Part shown: piece after piece, positions 7,472 to 14,532 of the stretch
Position numbering within the stretch: the stretch's first letter is position 1
How the letters are laid out: each line of letters opens with the position of its first letter
Virus record (IMG/VR): IMGVR_UViG_3300022750_000028
Location: 1 to 31,234 of that record
Origin: a virus
Reading direction: 5' to 3' (one strand)
DNA: 31,234 nucleotides
Notes under the pieces: model-generated
What the model saw: the letters and a program-made list of their open reading frames with translations, nothing else
Database searches by the model: none
Told to the model about the DNA's origin: nothing
Position numbers and translations under genes: made by a program

Positions 7472-8062
7472 ATGGATATTTGGGAAATTGACAAGCTGGT
7501 CCTGTTCATCGCGTTCGTTATCCCTGGGTTTCTCAGCATCAAGTTTTACCAGCTGATTTTCCCAGGCACGGTTCGGAGCGCATCTGACCAATTGATTGAC
7601 GCGATCGCTTACAGCTGCATAAATTACGCATTGTTGTTCTGGGCTGTGGTGTACGTTGAGGCGAGCGGTTTGATGTCCGTTCATCCCTCGCTGTACTATC
7701 TTTTTTATGTCTTTGTGCTCTTCATTTCGCCGTTTTTGCTCGTGCTCGCCTGGAAGTGGCTGCGGACTCACGAAAGGTTCAAGGGGTCCGCTCCGCATCC
7801 AACCGCCAAGCCTTGGGACTATGTTTTTGAAAGCTCAAAACCCTATTGGATAGTGATCTACTTGAAAAACGGCAAAATGGTAGGGGGGAAGTACTCAGGA
7901 AAATCTTTCGCCTCTAGCTATCCAGTTGAAGAACAGATCTACTTAGAAGAAGCATGGATCGTAAACTCAGAAGGAATTCTTGAGCGCCCCATCAAGCGCA
8001 GTGCAGGCGTATTGGTAATGGCTTCTGAAATATCCTATTTAGAATTTTCACACTATGAATGA
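7472..8062 (+). CDS. DUF6338-like membrane protein
   Basis: The 196-residue protein starts with a hydrophobic segment containing FVIPGFLSIKFYQLIFP, followed by two further helices at about residues 47-65 and 74-95 (YYLFYVFVLFISPFLLVLAW). A cytoplasmic beta-rich domain then reads PYWIVIYLKNGKMVGGKYSG. The early Pro-Gly segment and the 'LKNGKxxGGxYS' strand pair are what I associate with DUF6338, a family without known function. AGGA is ten bases before the ATG. It is followed 10 bases later by the GYQP-repeat gene, a pairing I recall from other bacteria. A membrane-associated accessory or defence role is inference only. Confidence 0.7.
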   Translation: MDIWEIDKLVLFIAFVIPGFLSIKFYQLIFPGTVRSASDQLIDAIAYSCINYALLFWAVVYVEASGLMSVHPSLYYLFYVFVLFISPFLLVLAWKWLRTHERFKGSAPHPTAKPWDYVFESSKPYWIVIYLKNGKMVGGKYSGKSFASSYPVEEQIYLEEAWIVNSEGILERPIKRSAGVLVMASEISYLEFSHYE

Positions 8063-8072
8063 GGAATTCGAC

Positions 8073-8246
8073 ATGGCAGACAAAGAATTGAAAAACAATG
8101 GTTACCAACCTGCTAGCGAGAGAGTTGAGCGGGGCTACCAGCCCGCACTCGAAACGCCTCACAAGCCTAATCCGCATGGCGGCTATCAGCCGACAAGCAC
8201 TGGCGACAACCCGACTAACGTGCCTTCGCCTCCGAAGGAGAGATAA
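8073..8246 (+). CDS. Small GYQP-repeat protein paired with DUF6338
   Basis: From the ATG at 8073 (AGGA seven bases upstream) the 57-residue product carries three copies of a short motif: NGYQPA, RGYQPA and GGYQPT. They are separated by polar, Pro-rich linkers, and no hydrophobic core is visible. It is probably disordered and may bind a partner through the repeats. An upstream in-frame ATG at 8055 overlaps the previous gene but has a poorer ribosome site. Its last 32 bases overlap the end of the convergent minus-strand gene. Confidence 0.65.
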   Translation: MADKELKNNGYQPASERVERGYQPALETPHKPNPHGGYQPTSTGDNPTNVPSPPKER

Positions 8247-8556
8247 TTTCATCCCCCGGATCCTGCTGAATCATCTGCAGGCTCTTCCGGTGAAAAGCCA
8301 GCGACACGTTTTGGGATACCTCAATAACGTGTCGCGGCGGATCAAGCATCGGCAGGCACTTTTGAGGCCCTAACTCATGTAGCCGGTGAATCATCAGCGT
8401 GATGGCCTCGCCCTGTTCCTTGATGCCGCTCCAGGCCATCAACTCAGCAAGTGCTTGGCGTGTTCCGGCCATGCAATGCAGCCTGATTTCTTCCTCGCCG
8501 CGAGTCTTTCGCCTCGCCGCAGTCTTTGCTGATCGTTCTTTCTGCGCGGCTGCCAT
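8215..8556 (-). CDS. Small DNA-binding-like phage protein (113 aa)
   Basis: A basic N-terminus (KERSAKTAARRKTRGEEEIRLH) is followed by a helical unit (TRQALAELMAWSGIKEQGEAITLMIHRLHELG) resembling a ribbon-helix-helix fold: a short strand EEIRLHCM, then two helices. The PRHVIEVS segment recurs in related Pseudomonas phage proteins as I remember them. A regulatory role is plausible but unproven. It is the last gene of the early left operon and contains a 10-bp inverted repeat (8301-8335) matching one near 17542. Confidence 0.65.
   Translation of the reverse strand: MAAAQKERSAKTAARRKTRGEEEIRLHCMAGTRQALAELMAWSGIKEQGEAITLMIHRLHELGPQKCLPMLDPPRHVIEVSQNVSLAFHRKSLQMIQQDPGDEIISPSEAKAR
8301..8335. repeat. 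Inverted repeat GCGACACGTT / AACGTGTCGC, copy 1
   Basis: Perfect 10-bp arms at 8301-8310 and 8326-8335 with a 15-base spacer lie inside the coding part of the 113-residue gene. The same arm sequence in the same orientation recurs at 17542-17577, nine kilobases away, with nearly the same spacing. Confidence 0.7.
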
Positions 8557-8664
8557 GGTTTACCTCTTCTATTCCGCTGGCTGGGATCGCCATCCAGGCC
8601 TGTCGTTTGCGTTGCTGGACTCGGTGCTGCATCGAAAGGCGGGCTTCATCTTCGGATAGTCGAA

Positions 8665-9150
8665 TTAGTCATTGATGAGCCTGAGGAACAGCGTGGTGCT
8701 GATGCTCAAGGCCTTCGCGCACTGGCTGCGGTTGATGCCCTTCGCCATGCATTCCTTCACTCGAGTAACGAGCAAGGCCTCTGACTCAGCTGTTTCCTTA
8801 TTCGGCGCGAACGCTTTCTTCGGCCCGACCTTGAATTCGATGCTGTAGCGCCGGCCGATCCCGCGCAGCACGCCGAGCGATATCCCTTCTTTCTCGCAGA
8901 TCTCGCAGCGATTCAAGGTCTTGGCCAGTTCGCGAATGCGCACGACCTGCGCACCGGAATCGGCCTTTGCTGGTTCGCTTTGGAAGTTCGGCGTCTTGCT
9001 TCGATTGTAATTCGGCGGGCGGTGGGTGATTCCGCAGCTGGGAAGCTCCTCAATAGTCCCGCCTTTGAGGATGAAGGCGTCCTGAAGCATTGCCAGCTCA
9101 TGGCGGAGCGGGTTGAGCATTTCAATCATGCTGAGTTCGGTACTGATCAC
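8665..9150 (-). CDS. Phage hypothetical protein with C-terminal helix-turn-helix
   Basis: The start is taken as GTG at 9150, overlapping the stop of the exonuclease gene (GTGA); an ATG seven codons later is possible. Of 161 residues, the N-terminal half is unremarkable. The middle has a cysteine pair (RCEICEKEGIS), and the C-terminus reads CMAKGINRSQCAKALSIS, a good helix-turn-helix pattern. It probably binds nucleic acid. Its coupling to the recombination genes suggests a role in early lytic growth, but I know no specific function. Confidence 0.65.
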   Translation of the reverse strand: MISTELSMIEMLNPLRHELAMLQDAFILKGGTIEELPSCGITHRPPNYNRSKTPNFQSEPAKADSGAQVVRIRELAKTLNRCEICEKEGISLGVLRGIGRRYSIEFKVGPKKAFAPNKETAESEALLVTRVKECMAKGINRSQCAKALSISTTLFLRLIND

Positions 9151-10787
9151 GCTGCCACCTTTACCAGCTTGACGCCGGCCATGCTGAAGTTAGAACCCTG
9201 GTCTGCAACCATTGCGTCGAGGGCCTCCCAGTTCACCGAGAGGACCGATATAGGGGCTTGCCCGTATGCGACGGCCTTCACCAGCGATTCAAGGTCGAAT
9301 ACTTCGGCCTGTAGGCTTGATGCCTGCTGAGCGGGTGCGAGAGTCGGCTTCAGTGCTGCTTGGGCAGTCGGCGAGGTCTTGATCTGTACTGGCGTTACGA
9401 ATGGCGCAGGCTCAGCAACAGGCTCGACAACTGCCTGCTTCGCCCTTTCGTCCTCGATCTTCTGCAGCTCTTCCTTGCGGATCTTTTCGCGCAGGGCCTC
9501 GGCCTTTTCGTCCTCAGCTTTCTTGTGCTCGGAGATCCGAACCTTGATGAGCGACACCAGGTCGTCGTTGGCTTTCATGACCAGCTGCTGAGCATCGACA
9601 AATAGGAAGGCGTGGTCGGCAGCCAGGGTGCGCAGGCTTTCCAGATTCAGGCGGATGCCTTCGGCTGTTTGGCTGGCATCAATCTTCGCCCTGGCCAATT
9701 CGGTATCCACCGAGTCCTGCAGGCTGGCGATAGTGCGCTTGTTCTTCATGGCGCCAGCGAAGTCCGCGTGCACGTTCGGCAGGACCACTTTGCCAAGGGT
9801 TTTGTTGATCGCCGCAACGTGGTCAACCAGCGCCTGCTCGGCCTTCTGCTTGATGCTGGTCTTGACCACCAGTTCCTGCGCCTTCACCAGCTTGTCGACT
9901 TTCAAGCGGGTTTCGCGGGCATGCGCCGAGACGCGATCCAGTGACGAGAACAGCTCCTCGATGGACTGAGTTTGAGACAGCGCCTGCTTCTTGGCAGCGG
10001 CGACAGCTTCCTCAACATCGCCGCACCACTTGACGGCCTTCTTCGCGTCGGCGAAGTCCTGGTCGGTGGTCAGCGTGGTTTTCACCGAGTCAATGACCGC
10101 AAGGGCAGACTGCTCGAACACCTTCAGGTTGCTGGCGGTAACCATGCCGGTGAGTTCGATGCGCAGCGATGGCAGCTCGTCAGGGGCCTTACCGACAACG
10201 ATCGATGGCGCTTCTGCAAACTCATGGACGGCGAGGTCTGCCTCGAACTGCTTCCATCCGGCAACAAGCTTCGCGGCCCGGCCCGGCACTGGCGTGTATT
10301 CCATCGAGACGAAGTTTTGTTCGGTGCCGTCGGAGCAAACGAAAATCACTTTCTCGGCGCCGCTCACTAGCAGTTGCTGCTCAAGTTGCCAGTAGTAGTG
10401 CGGATCAAGGTCGCCAGCCCGAACGTCAGCGGCGAGCTGTTCGTTCCACATTTTGTGCTCGAACAGCGTTTCGCCAAGAAGCGTGCTTCCGTCGAACGAG
10501 GCGAGCAGGTTGCCGTCGGTGCCGACGATTGGGAAAAGATCCTCGCCAATCCGGGCTTCCAAGATTGGTCGAGCCATGGCCTCGAACTCATGACCCTTGT
10601 CGAAAAGGTACTTCTGCACCCACCACGACACATCGCGATCAAGCCCTGACTTCTTGGCGTCGAGCAGTTCGGTGCGTTTCATCTGTTTCGACGCACCCAT
10701 CATTGCCGGCGCTTCGGATGCTGTTTGGAAATCGGCGCGAAGGGCGTGCCACTCGGCGGAGCCTTGAGCTACGTTATGAATTTTCAT
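9147..10787 (-). CDS. YqaJ-type phage exonuclease with long C-terminal extension
   Basis: The N-terminal ~200 residues are a YqaJ / lambda-exonuclease-like nuclease. They show GSAEWHALR (9-17), GHEFEAMAR (Glu in the first helix), ASFDG (Asp about 99), FEHKMW (Glu110-x-Lys112) and YYWQLEQQLL (Gln in the last helix), matching the PD-(D/E)XK metal site. It resects double-strand ends 5' to 3' to make single strands for the Bet annealing protein encoded just upstream; the two genes overlap as ATGA. Residues from about 200 to 546 form a long helical, probably coiled-coil region with a Lys/Glu-rich segment and a Pro/Ala-rich linker. That is more than twice the usual nuclease length and unexplained. 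Confidence 0.87.
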   Translation of the reverse strand: MKIHNVAQGSAEWHALRADFQTASEAPAMMGASKQMKRTELLDAKKSGLDRDVSWWVQKYLFDKGHEFEAMARPILEARIGEDLFPIVGTDGNLLASFDGSTLLGETLFEHKMWNEQLAADVRAGDLDPHYYWQLEQQLLVSGAEKVIFVCSDGTEQNFVSMEYTPVPGRAAKLVAGWKQFEADLAVHEFAEAPSIVVGKAPDELPSLRIELTGMVTASNLKVFEQSALAVIDSVKTTLTTDQDFADAKKAVKWCGDVEEAVAAAKKQALSQTQSIEELFSSLDRVSAHARETRLKVDKLVKAQELVVKTSIKQKAEQALVDHVAAINKTLGKVVLPNVHADFAGAMKNKRTIASLQDSVDTELARAKIDASQTAEGIRLNLESLRTLAADHAFLFVDAQQLVMKANDDLVSLIKVRISEHKKAEDEKAEALREKIRKEELQKIEDERAKQAVVEPVAEPAPFVTPVQIKTSPTAQAALKPTLAPAQQASSLQAEVFDLESLVKAVAYGQAPISVLSVNWEALDAMVADQGSNFSMAGVKLVKVAA

Positions 10788-11611
10788 GCGGATTCTCCGT
10801 CGAGGGCTTTAAGGTTGGTGATTTTTTCGGCCTGCGTATCGCTCAGCGTGTACTTGCTGCGGATGGTGGCGATCAGGTGTTCGGGGCTGGTGCGCTTCGC
10901 GTCGATAAGCGGCTGCCACTTGACCATGTTCTGTTCCAGTAAATCGTCTGAGTAGGCCGGCAGAGTTTCTGGCTCTGGCTCTGGCTCTGGCTGAGTCTGA
11001 TGCTGCGGACTGACATCGCGCGGCGCCTCCTCGAATGACTTGCCTTCCATTTCGTCAGCGGTCGGGGCTGATCCGACCTCGGGAAACGCTTTGCGCAGGG
11101 CCTGGGCCTCGGCGCACTTGGCAAGCTGGGCGAAGGCGCGACGCTTCCACATGGAGTTCGGCGCGATGCTGTCCTTGCTGGCTGTCGCGTAGTTCTCAAG
11201 CCAGCGCTCGTTTGCGGTGAACTCGGCGACAAGACCGTTCGACATCTGTCGCTTTACCGTAACCCGGCACCATTCCGGGTATGTCACATCAACCCCGGCC
11301 ATCCTGGTCGTGATCGGTGGTCCGAACTCGGGGTCGCTGATGCCAGCGTATTGCCCGGTGCGAGCCGCCTGGATCCGGTAAAGGCCGATTCCCGGCATGA
11401 CCACGTCGACCATTCCTCGGCCTTTCTGGTAGATCGGGACGATGTGCACCGGCTTCAGCATTGGGTCAAGGTGCGCGGCTTGGCAGTAGGCCAAGACCAT
11501 TACGACGGAGTTGTGCGCGGCGCCTGGGTAAAGGCTGCCACTCAAAACCTCGACAAGAGCTGACTCCGACATAGCCGGCGTCTGGTCGACCTGCTTCATT
11601 ACTGCGGACAT
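10784..11611 (-). CDS. bet: Bet/Red-beta-type single-strand annealing recombinase
   Basis: It anneals complementary single strands during phage recombination. Family marks are VVMVLAYCQAAHLDPMLKPV, HIVPIYQKGRGMVDVVMPGI, LYRIQAARTGQYAGIS and MWKRRAFAQLAKCAEAQALR, in the order expected for the Bet family. The length, 275 residues, is close to lambda Bet (261). AAGGA six bases before the ATG supports the start. A PEPEPEPE linker, encoded by four tandem hexamers, separates the core from a C-terminal tail that probably contacts the exonuclease. Lies in the early left operon directly before that exonuclease. Confidence 0.93.
   Translation of the reverse strand: MSAVMKQVDQTPAMSESALVEVLSGSLYPGAAHNSVVMVLAYCQAAHLDPMLKPVHIVPIYQKGRGMVDVVMPGIGLYRIQAARTGQYAGISDPEFGPPITTRMAGVDVTYPEWCRVTVKRQMSNGLVAEFTANERWLENYATASKDSIAPNSMWKRRAFAQLAKCAEAQALRKAFPEVGSAPTADEMEGKSFEEAPRDVSPQHQTQPEPEPEPETLPAYSDDLLEQNMVKWQPLIDAKRTSPEHLIATIRSKYTLSDTQAEKITNLKALDGESA
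10969..10992. repeat. Tandem hexamer CTGGCT x4 inside bet
   Basis: Four perfect copies of CTGGCT lie in the linker of bet and encode alternating Pro-Glu. Gain or loss of a unit would keep the frame and only change linker length. Confidence 0.8.
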
Positions 11612-11654
11612 AAGGAATCCTTGCCGCGATGCACGCAGCGTTCGAAAGTGTGGG

Positions 11655-11771
11655 TTATTGGGTGAGCTGAGAGCAGTAGGAGCTGGCGAGCATCACGAAG
11701 GTGGTGCCGATCAGGACGAGAGCCGATCCGCGCCAGAGGTAAATGCGCTTAGCGCGCTGGTAGCCGGTCAA
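11655..11771 (-). CDS. 38-residue single-helix membrane peptide
   Basis: The frame starts at TTG 11771, overlapping the TGA of the upstream gene as TTGA, and ends at TAA 11655. The peptide has a basic start (GYQRAKRIYLWRGS), one membrane helix (ALVLIGTTFVMLASSYC) and a short tail. An AAGG motif lies about nine bases upstream. The positive-inside pattern and the coupling support a real small membrane protein of the early operon. Function unknown; the TTG start makes it less certain. Confidence 0.5.
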   Translation of the reverse strand: MTGYQRAKRIYLWRGSALVLIGTTFVMLASSYCSQLTQ

Positions 11772-11962
11772 GGCCGAACCCTTACCGCGATGCGACCGCC
11801 TTTCATGGTTGCCGCCAAGCGCTGAGGCAGGCTCGACACTTTGCGCTCGCGGGACATGCCGACCACTTCGTTAAACGGAAGGCCGAAGCCGAGCATGATG
11901 AGCTTCGATTCGATCTCTTCGATTTGCTCATCGATCAGCGTTTTAACCGGTGCAGTGCTCAT
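11768..11962 (-). CDS. Small phage protein (64 aa)
   Basis: An ideal ribosome site, AAGGAG five bases before the ATG at 11962, fixes the start inside a longer frame. The product has an acidic helix (TLIDEQIEEIESKLIMLGF) and a basic C-terminus (KVSSLPQRLAATMKGGRIAV). It has no named motif. It lies between coupled small genes upstream of bet. Confidence 0.6.
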   Translation of the reverse strand: MSTAPVKTLIDEQIEEIESKLIMLGFGLPFNEVVGMSRERKVSSLPQRLAATMKGGRIAVRVRP

Positions 11963-12152
11963 TGCAACTCCTTGGCCGGCTCGCAACCGCACGATTCAGC
12001 CTTTCGCAGTAGTGGTGAAATTCTTCGATGGTGATCGTGTTCGCCTGGAGGAAGCTGGCGATGTTGCGTAGGGCAAGCACCTCGTATAGAGGAGGGCAGG
12101 TTTCTCGGGTCAGCTCATCGATGTCTTTGTCTATCCGGATGTGAGGACTCAC
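11943..12152 (-). CDS. Small phage protein (69 aa)
   Basis: GTG at 12152 overlaps the TGA of the upstream gene (GTGA), so translation is probably coupled. The product is helical with EVLALRNIASFLQANT and EFHHYCERLNRAV; the C-terminus is polar with two cysteines. It overlaps the next gene by 20 bases. No family recognised. Confidence 0.55.
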   Translation of the reverse strand: MSPHIRIDKDIDELTRETCPPLYEVLALRNIASFLQANTITIEEFHHYCERLNRAVASRPRSCNEHCTG

Positions 12153-12571
12153 AACTCATCGTCTTCGGCTTTGGCGATGAGCGCGTCTTCAACCAGCGGC
12201 TCAAGCAGTGCCTGGGCGATTTCACCGAGCTTGCCGAGCGGGTGGTCGCTGTTGCCGAGAAGCTCGGCCACGGCTGTCTTGTCGGCGTTACCAATCGCAG
12301 AAGTAATCAGCAACCAGCCGAGCGCCGAGGTATGCACCTCGCTGTCGGCGAGCCGGTTGTTCACGTACTCATCGACCGCCAGGGCGAAGGCTTCGGCATC
12401 CACACCCTGAGGTGCACGCATGCGGCGCTGGAACGACACGCTGTTGCCACGTAGCAACTCCTCGGTGGCGTTGTACAGCCATTCGGACCGAGCATCGTCC
12501 TGTGTACTCTCGCTGACGGGAGGCGGCTGGCGGCGGTCGAGTTTCCACTGAGCAAGCTGTAAAGCATTCAT
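12149..12571 (-). CDS. First gene of the early left operon (140 aa, unknown)
   Basis: GGAGG nine bases before the ATG at 12571 fixes the start. The protein is acidic and helical; segments include LYNATEELLRGNSVSFQRRM and ALAVDEYVNNRLADSEVHTS, with an acidic end. I see no membrane helix or catalytic motif. As the first gene after the long leader it is the earliest leftward product, where host-takeover or regulatory proteins are often found. Confidence 0.65.
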   Translation of the reverse strand: MNALQLAQWKLDRRQPPPVSESTQDDARSEWLYNATEELLRGNSVSFQRRMRAPQGVDAEAFALAVDEYVNNRLADSEVHTSALGWLLITSAIGNADKTAVAELLGNSDHPLGKLGEIAQALLEPLVEDALIAKAEDDEL

Positions 12572-13192
12572 GGTCGCCTCCATCGGCGAGGTGAATGATG
12601 GCGAGGGCCGCCCGCATTCGTTTTAAACATATTGACCACAGGTGCATCCGGCGCGATCCGCCGGCATTCATGGCCGCTTAGAACACATCGCTACATCGGG
12701 TCAAACCAACAAAACTCGGCTGCACTCATCCATTCCGCTGATTGCCGTTGGGTGAGGAGGGGAGCGCATGCGAGCTGTGTCGGTGGCTAAGGTTGATGCA
12801 GGGGGCCGCATTGCGCGGTGCAGAAATCGTCCGCATCGGGGTGTGATCTGCATGACGTTTGTCAGCCGTTGCTCTCGCGTCGGTCGGAGGTACTCAGATC
12901 ACACTCCGATGGGGCCTGGTGCTGAGGAGTACCAGGTTCTCGGGCAGTTATCGTCAGGCTGACGTCTTGCTGGGGAATCTTTGGTTTCCGCTGGCTCTGC
13001 TTATCGGGTCATTCACGCGGTCCGAGCGTTTCGCTCTAGTCAGCCGTCGAGGTTTTCCTCGCGTTGGTAGCCTTTCGGGGCTATCTGATCTCCGGTCGCC
13101 GTAGAGGCAGTGCCGTCTTTGTTCGTATTGCGCTAACTGTTAAAGAGCGGCGGGTCTGTTGAGGCCCTTCGCAGGGACTGTGTCGCTGCGAT
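12572..13192 (-). ncRNA. Long structured leader of the early left transcript, no gene seen
   Basis: About 620 bases separate the left promoter from the first gene. Read along the leftward RNA it contains, in order: a small hairpin (CCCT/AGGG, 13176-13165), a boxA-like site (13149-13138), hairpin TAGCC/GGCTA (13083-13068), hairpin CGAGG/CCTCG with a tetraloop (13061-13048), hairpin GAGCG/CGCTC with a triloop (13036-13024), hairpin CCTGGT/ACCAGG (12936-12915) and a GC-rich hairpin CCGGCG/CGCCGG (12664-12648). No N-like protein gene was found. I infer a cis-acting antitermination leader, either NusB/NusE-dependent through boxA or of the HK022 put type. Plus-strand frames here (12768-12962 and 12859-13104) would be antisense to it and look spurious. 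Confidence 0.5.
13138..13149 (-). promoter_or_regulatory. boxA-like antitermination site
   Basis: On the minus strand the sequence is CGCTCTTTAACA, which differs from the ribosomal RNA operon boxA TGCTCTTTAACA only in the first base. It lies about 45 bases downstream of the predicted left promoter start point, where a boxA would act on the leftward transcript. Confidence 0.65.
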
Positions 13193-13198
13193 GGGTGA

Positions 13199-13240
13199 AA
13201 TATGCACCAGTGCAAACTAAGTGTCAATGCACTGGTGCAT
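13199..13240 (-). promoter_or_regulatory. Early left promoter with two operators
   Basis: On the minus strand, TTGACA (13227-13222) and CATATT (13204-13199) are separated by 17 bases: a strong sigma-70 promoter firing into the leader and the bet-exonuclease operon. Operator TGCACCAGTGCA at 13203-13214 covers the -10 side of the spacer, and its mirror TGCACTGGTGCA at 13228-13239 abuts the -35 box. The same 12-mer occurs at the rightward promoter (16690), so both are inferred targets of the CI and Cro proteins. Confidence 0.85.
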
Positions 13241-13285
13241 ATAATTTCTTTGCCGTGCATACCTTAATCGTCCTCTCGTGAAGGG

Positions 13286-13339
13286 TTAACTTTTCAATCG
13301 GCCTCCGCTATGCTCCGTAACACCTGGATATATATACAG
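13286..13339 (+). promoter_or_regulatory. LexA box and promoter of the DUF1654-like gene
   Basis: CTGGATATATATACAG at 13324-13339 matches the LexA consensus CTGTATATATATACAG at 15 of 16 positions. A fair promoter precedes it: TTAACT at 13286-13291, a 17-base spacer and TATGCT at 13309-13314, so LexA would sit over the start point. This implies release during the SOS response. Confidence 0.8.
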
Positions 13340-13353
13340 TAATTGGAGGGTGG

Positions 13354-13665
13354 ATGACCAAGGCAAACAAGTATTCAAAACCGTCGCAAAGACAAGAAAT
13401 AAGCGGGATAGAGCGGCTTGGGATGCGCGTGTCGTCGATGATTAATCACCCGGTCGCGCAGGTTCAGCGCTGGGTAACGATCCATCGCCTAGACGATGAT
13501 GGCGATCGGGAGTGGGAAGAGGTGATGGGCCTGCTATCCGAAACGGATGGCATAGATATGGCATTTAACGACGATGAGTCGGTGACGCTGAACTGGGAGG
13601 TGAGCGCCGAAGAAAATCGCTCTGTAGAGGTGCTTGAGCAGATTGAGGAGGCGGCGCCTTTCTGA
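13354..13665 (+). CDS. DUF1654-like protein under LexA control
   Basis: A 103-residue acidic protein with the pattern I recall for DUF1654, a family found mainly in Pseudomonas: SGIERLGMRVSSMINHPVAQ, then VTIHRLDDDGDREWEEVM, then SVTLNWEVSAEE. Its function is not known. GGAGG before the ATG supports the start. It is transcribed away from the left promoter and ends at a bidirectional terminator shared with the convergent ATPase operon. The LexA box just upstream makes DNA-damage induction likely. Confidence 0.75.
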   Translation: MTKANKYSKPSQRQEISGIERLGMRVSSMINHPVAQVQRWVTIHRLDDDGDREWEEVMGLLSETDGIDMAFNDDESVTLNWEVSAEENRSVEVLEQIEEAAPF

Positions 13666-13677
13666 CGAACAATAAAA

Positions 13678-13702
13678 AGCCCGCGATGGGCGGGCTATTT
13701 TT
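13678..13702. terminator. Bidirectional terminator between convergent units
   Basis: Arms AGCCCGC (13678-13684) and GCGGGCT (13690-13696) enclose a 5-base loop; a T run follows on the plus strand and an A run precedes it. It can therefore stop both the DUF1654-like gene and the leftward three-gene operon. Confidence 0.8.
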
Positions 13703-13731
13703 TGCTATTTGTAAAAGCAAAATAAGTGCTA

Positions 13732-14199
13732 TCAGATTTCATGTTTCCAAGACTTCATAAGAAAGCTTGAATTCAAAAGCTTGGAAGAAGACATTGCAAT
13801 ATTTGCAACTCTTTGGGATTTTGCACTTATTGGACGTTTGGCACTTTCGAAATCTAGCGTTATATTTTTTCGTAATTCTATCAGTAGCTGGCTTGGCTGC
13901 GGCTTATCGTTAAGTTCAGTGATTTGGTTGAAAGTCACTATTAAGCGCCGTAACAGGATTCTCACGTGATTTTGAGTAAATTTTGTATCTTTTTCTGTCC
14001 AAAAAGATAACACGCAGTCTTCCAGCTCGGATAACGCCTTTACAGCTCTGTCGATAGAATCATTGATGTCCTTTCGTTTAGCTATCGCGATTTGCTGCTT
14101 TCCACGTACTCGCCATCCGACAAGTGTTGAAACTACCCCTATAAACGCAAATGCCCATCCTACAATCGATCCAATCTCGGTAGCTGAACTTGCTGCCAT
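13732..14199 (-). CDS. One-helix membrane protein, third gene of the ATPase/STAS cassette
   Basis: The 155-residue product begins with one membrane helix (IGSIVGWAFAFIGVVSTLVG, about 9-28) followed by a basic stretch (RVRGKQQIAIAKRKD), so the remaining ~120 helical residues should be cytoplasmic. The ATG follows the TAA of the DUF4325 gene with no gap, so the genes are tightly linked. AT-rich, unlike the phage core. No family recognised. In this operon it could be the membrane effector or anchor controlled by the two signalling proteins. Confidence 0.7.
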   Translation of the reverse strand: MAASSATEIGSIVGWAFAFIGVVSTLVGWRVRGKQQIAIAKRKDINDSIDRAVKALSELEDCVLSFWTEKDTKFTQNHVRILLRRLIVTFNQITELNDKPQPSQLLIELRKNITLDFESAKRPISAKSQRVANIAMSSSKLLNSSFLMKSWKHEI

Positions 14200-14532
14200 T
14201 TATTTTGACTTCTCCGTGATCGCTTCTTTCACCCATTGTATTATTTCTATTTTCAATGATGGGTCTTCTTCTGAGACAATATGGTCGCAGATTGCGAGAA
14301 CTGTATTTTCATCAATGCCGTCTCTAATCAACCCACCGAATGCCTCATCTAAAAAAGATGAGCCGTAGCCAAATGCACCATCCAAAACTACGGTTATAGT
14401 TTCTTTATTTTCATTGGCTTTTATAGCTGGAATCAATACCGTTTTACGAAATTTTTCGCCCGAGTTTGGTCCTAGAGAATCGTATCTAGCCCCAGGAAAC
14501 TCAGAAAAATCTGTTACGAAAATTGTGCTCAT
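14200..14532 (-). CDS. STAS-like protein of the DUF4325 family
   Basis: From the ATG at 14532 (GGAA motifs upstream) the protein has 110 residues and shows the family pattern clearly: FSEFPGARYDSLGPNSGEKF (about 9-28), then a strand ITVVLDGAFGYGSSFLDEAF (about 46-65) and GGLIRDG. DUF4325 resembles STAS domains, which in SpoIIAA-type proteins bind a kinase-like ATPase partner. Its ATG overlaps the stop of the ATPase gene (ATGA), so the two are probably made in equal amounts and act together. No phosphorylated Ser/Thr can be assigned by eye; the Ser pair in GYGSSF is a candidate. Confidence 0.82.
   Translation of the reverse strand: MSTIFVTDFSEFPGARYDSLGPNSGEKFRKTVLIPAIKANENKETITVVLDGAFGYGSSFLDEAFGGLIRDGIDENTVLAICDHIVSEEDPSLKIEIIQWVKEAITEKSK

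Noticed and set aside
8569-8649. 26-codon minus-strand frame between the helix-turn-helix protein and the 113-residue gene
   Set aside because: No ribosome site before its ATG, no hydrophobic or domain-like pattern, and no stop/start coupling with either neighbour.
12768-13104. Two overlapping plus-strand frames (64 and 81 codons) in the left leader
   Set aside because: They run antisense to the leader RNA, overlap its hairpins, and the products have no fold-like features. The GAGGAGGGG before 12768 is the only support and is not enough.
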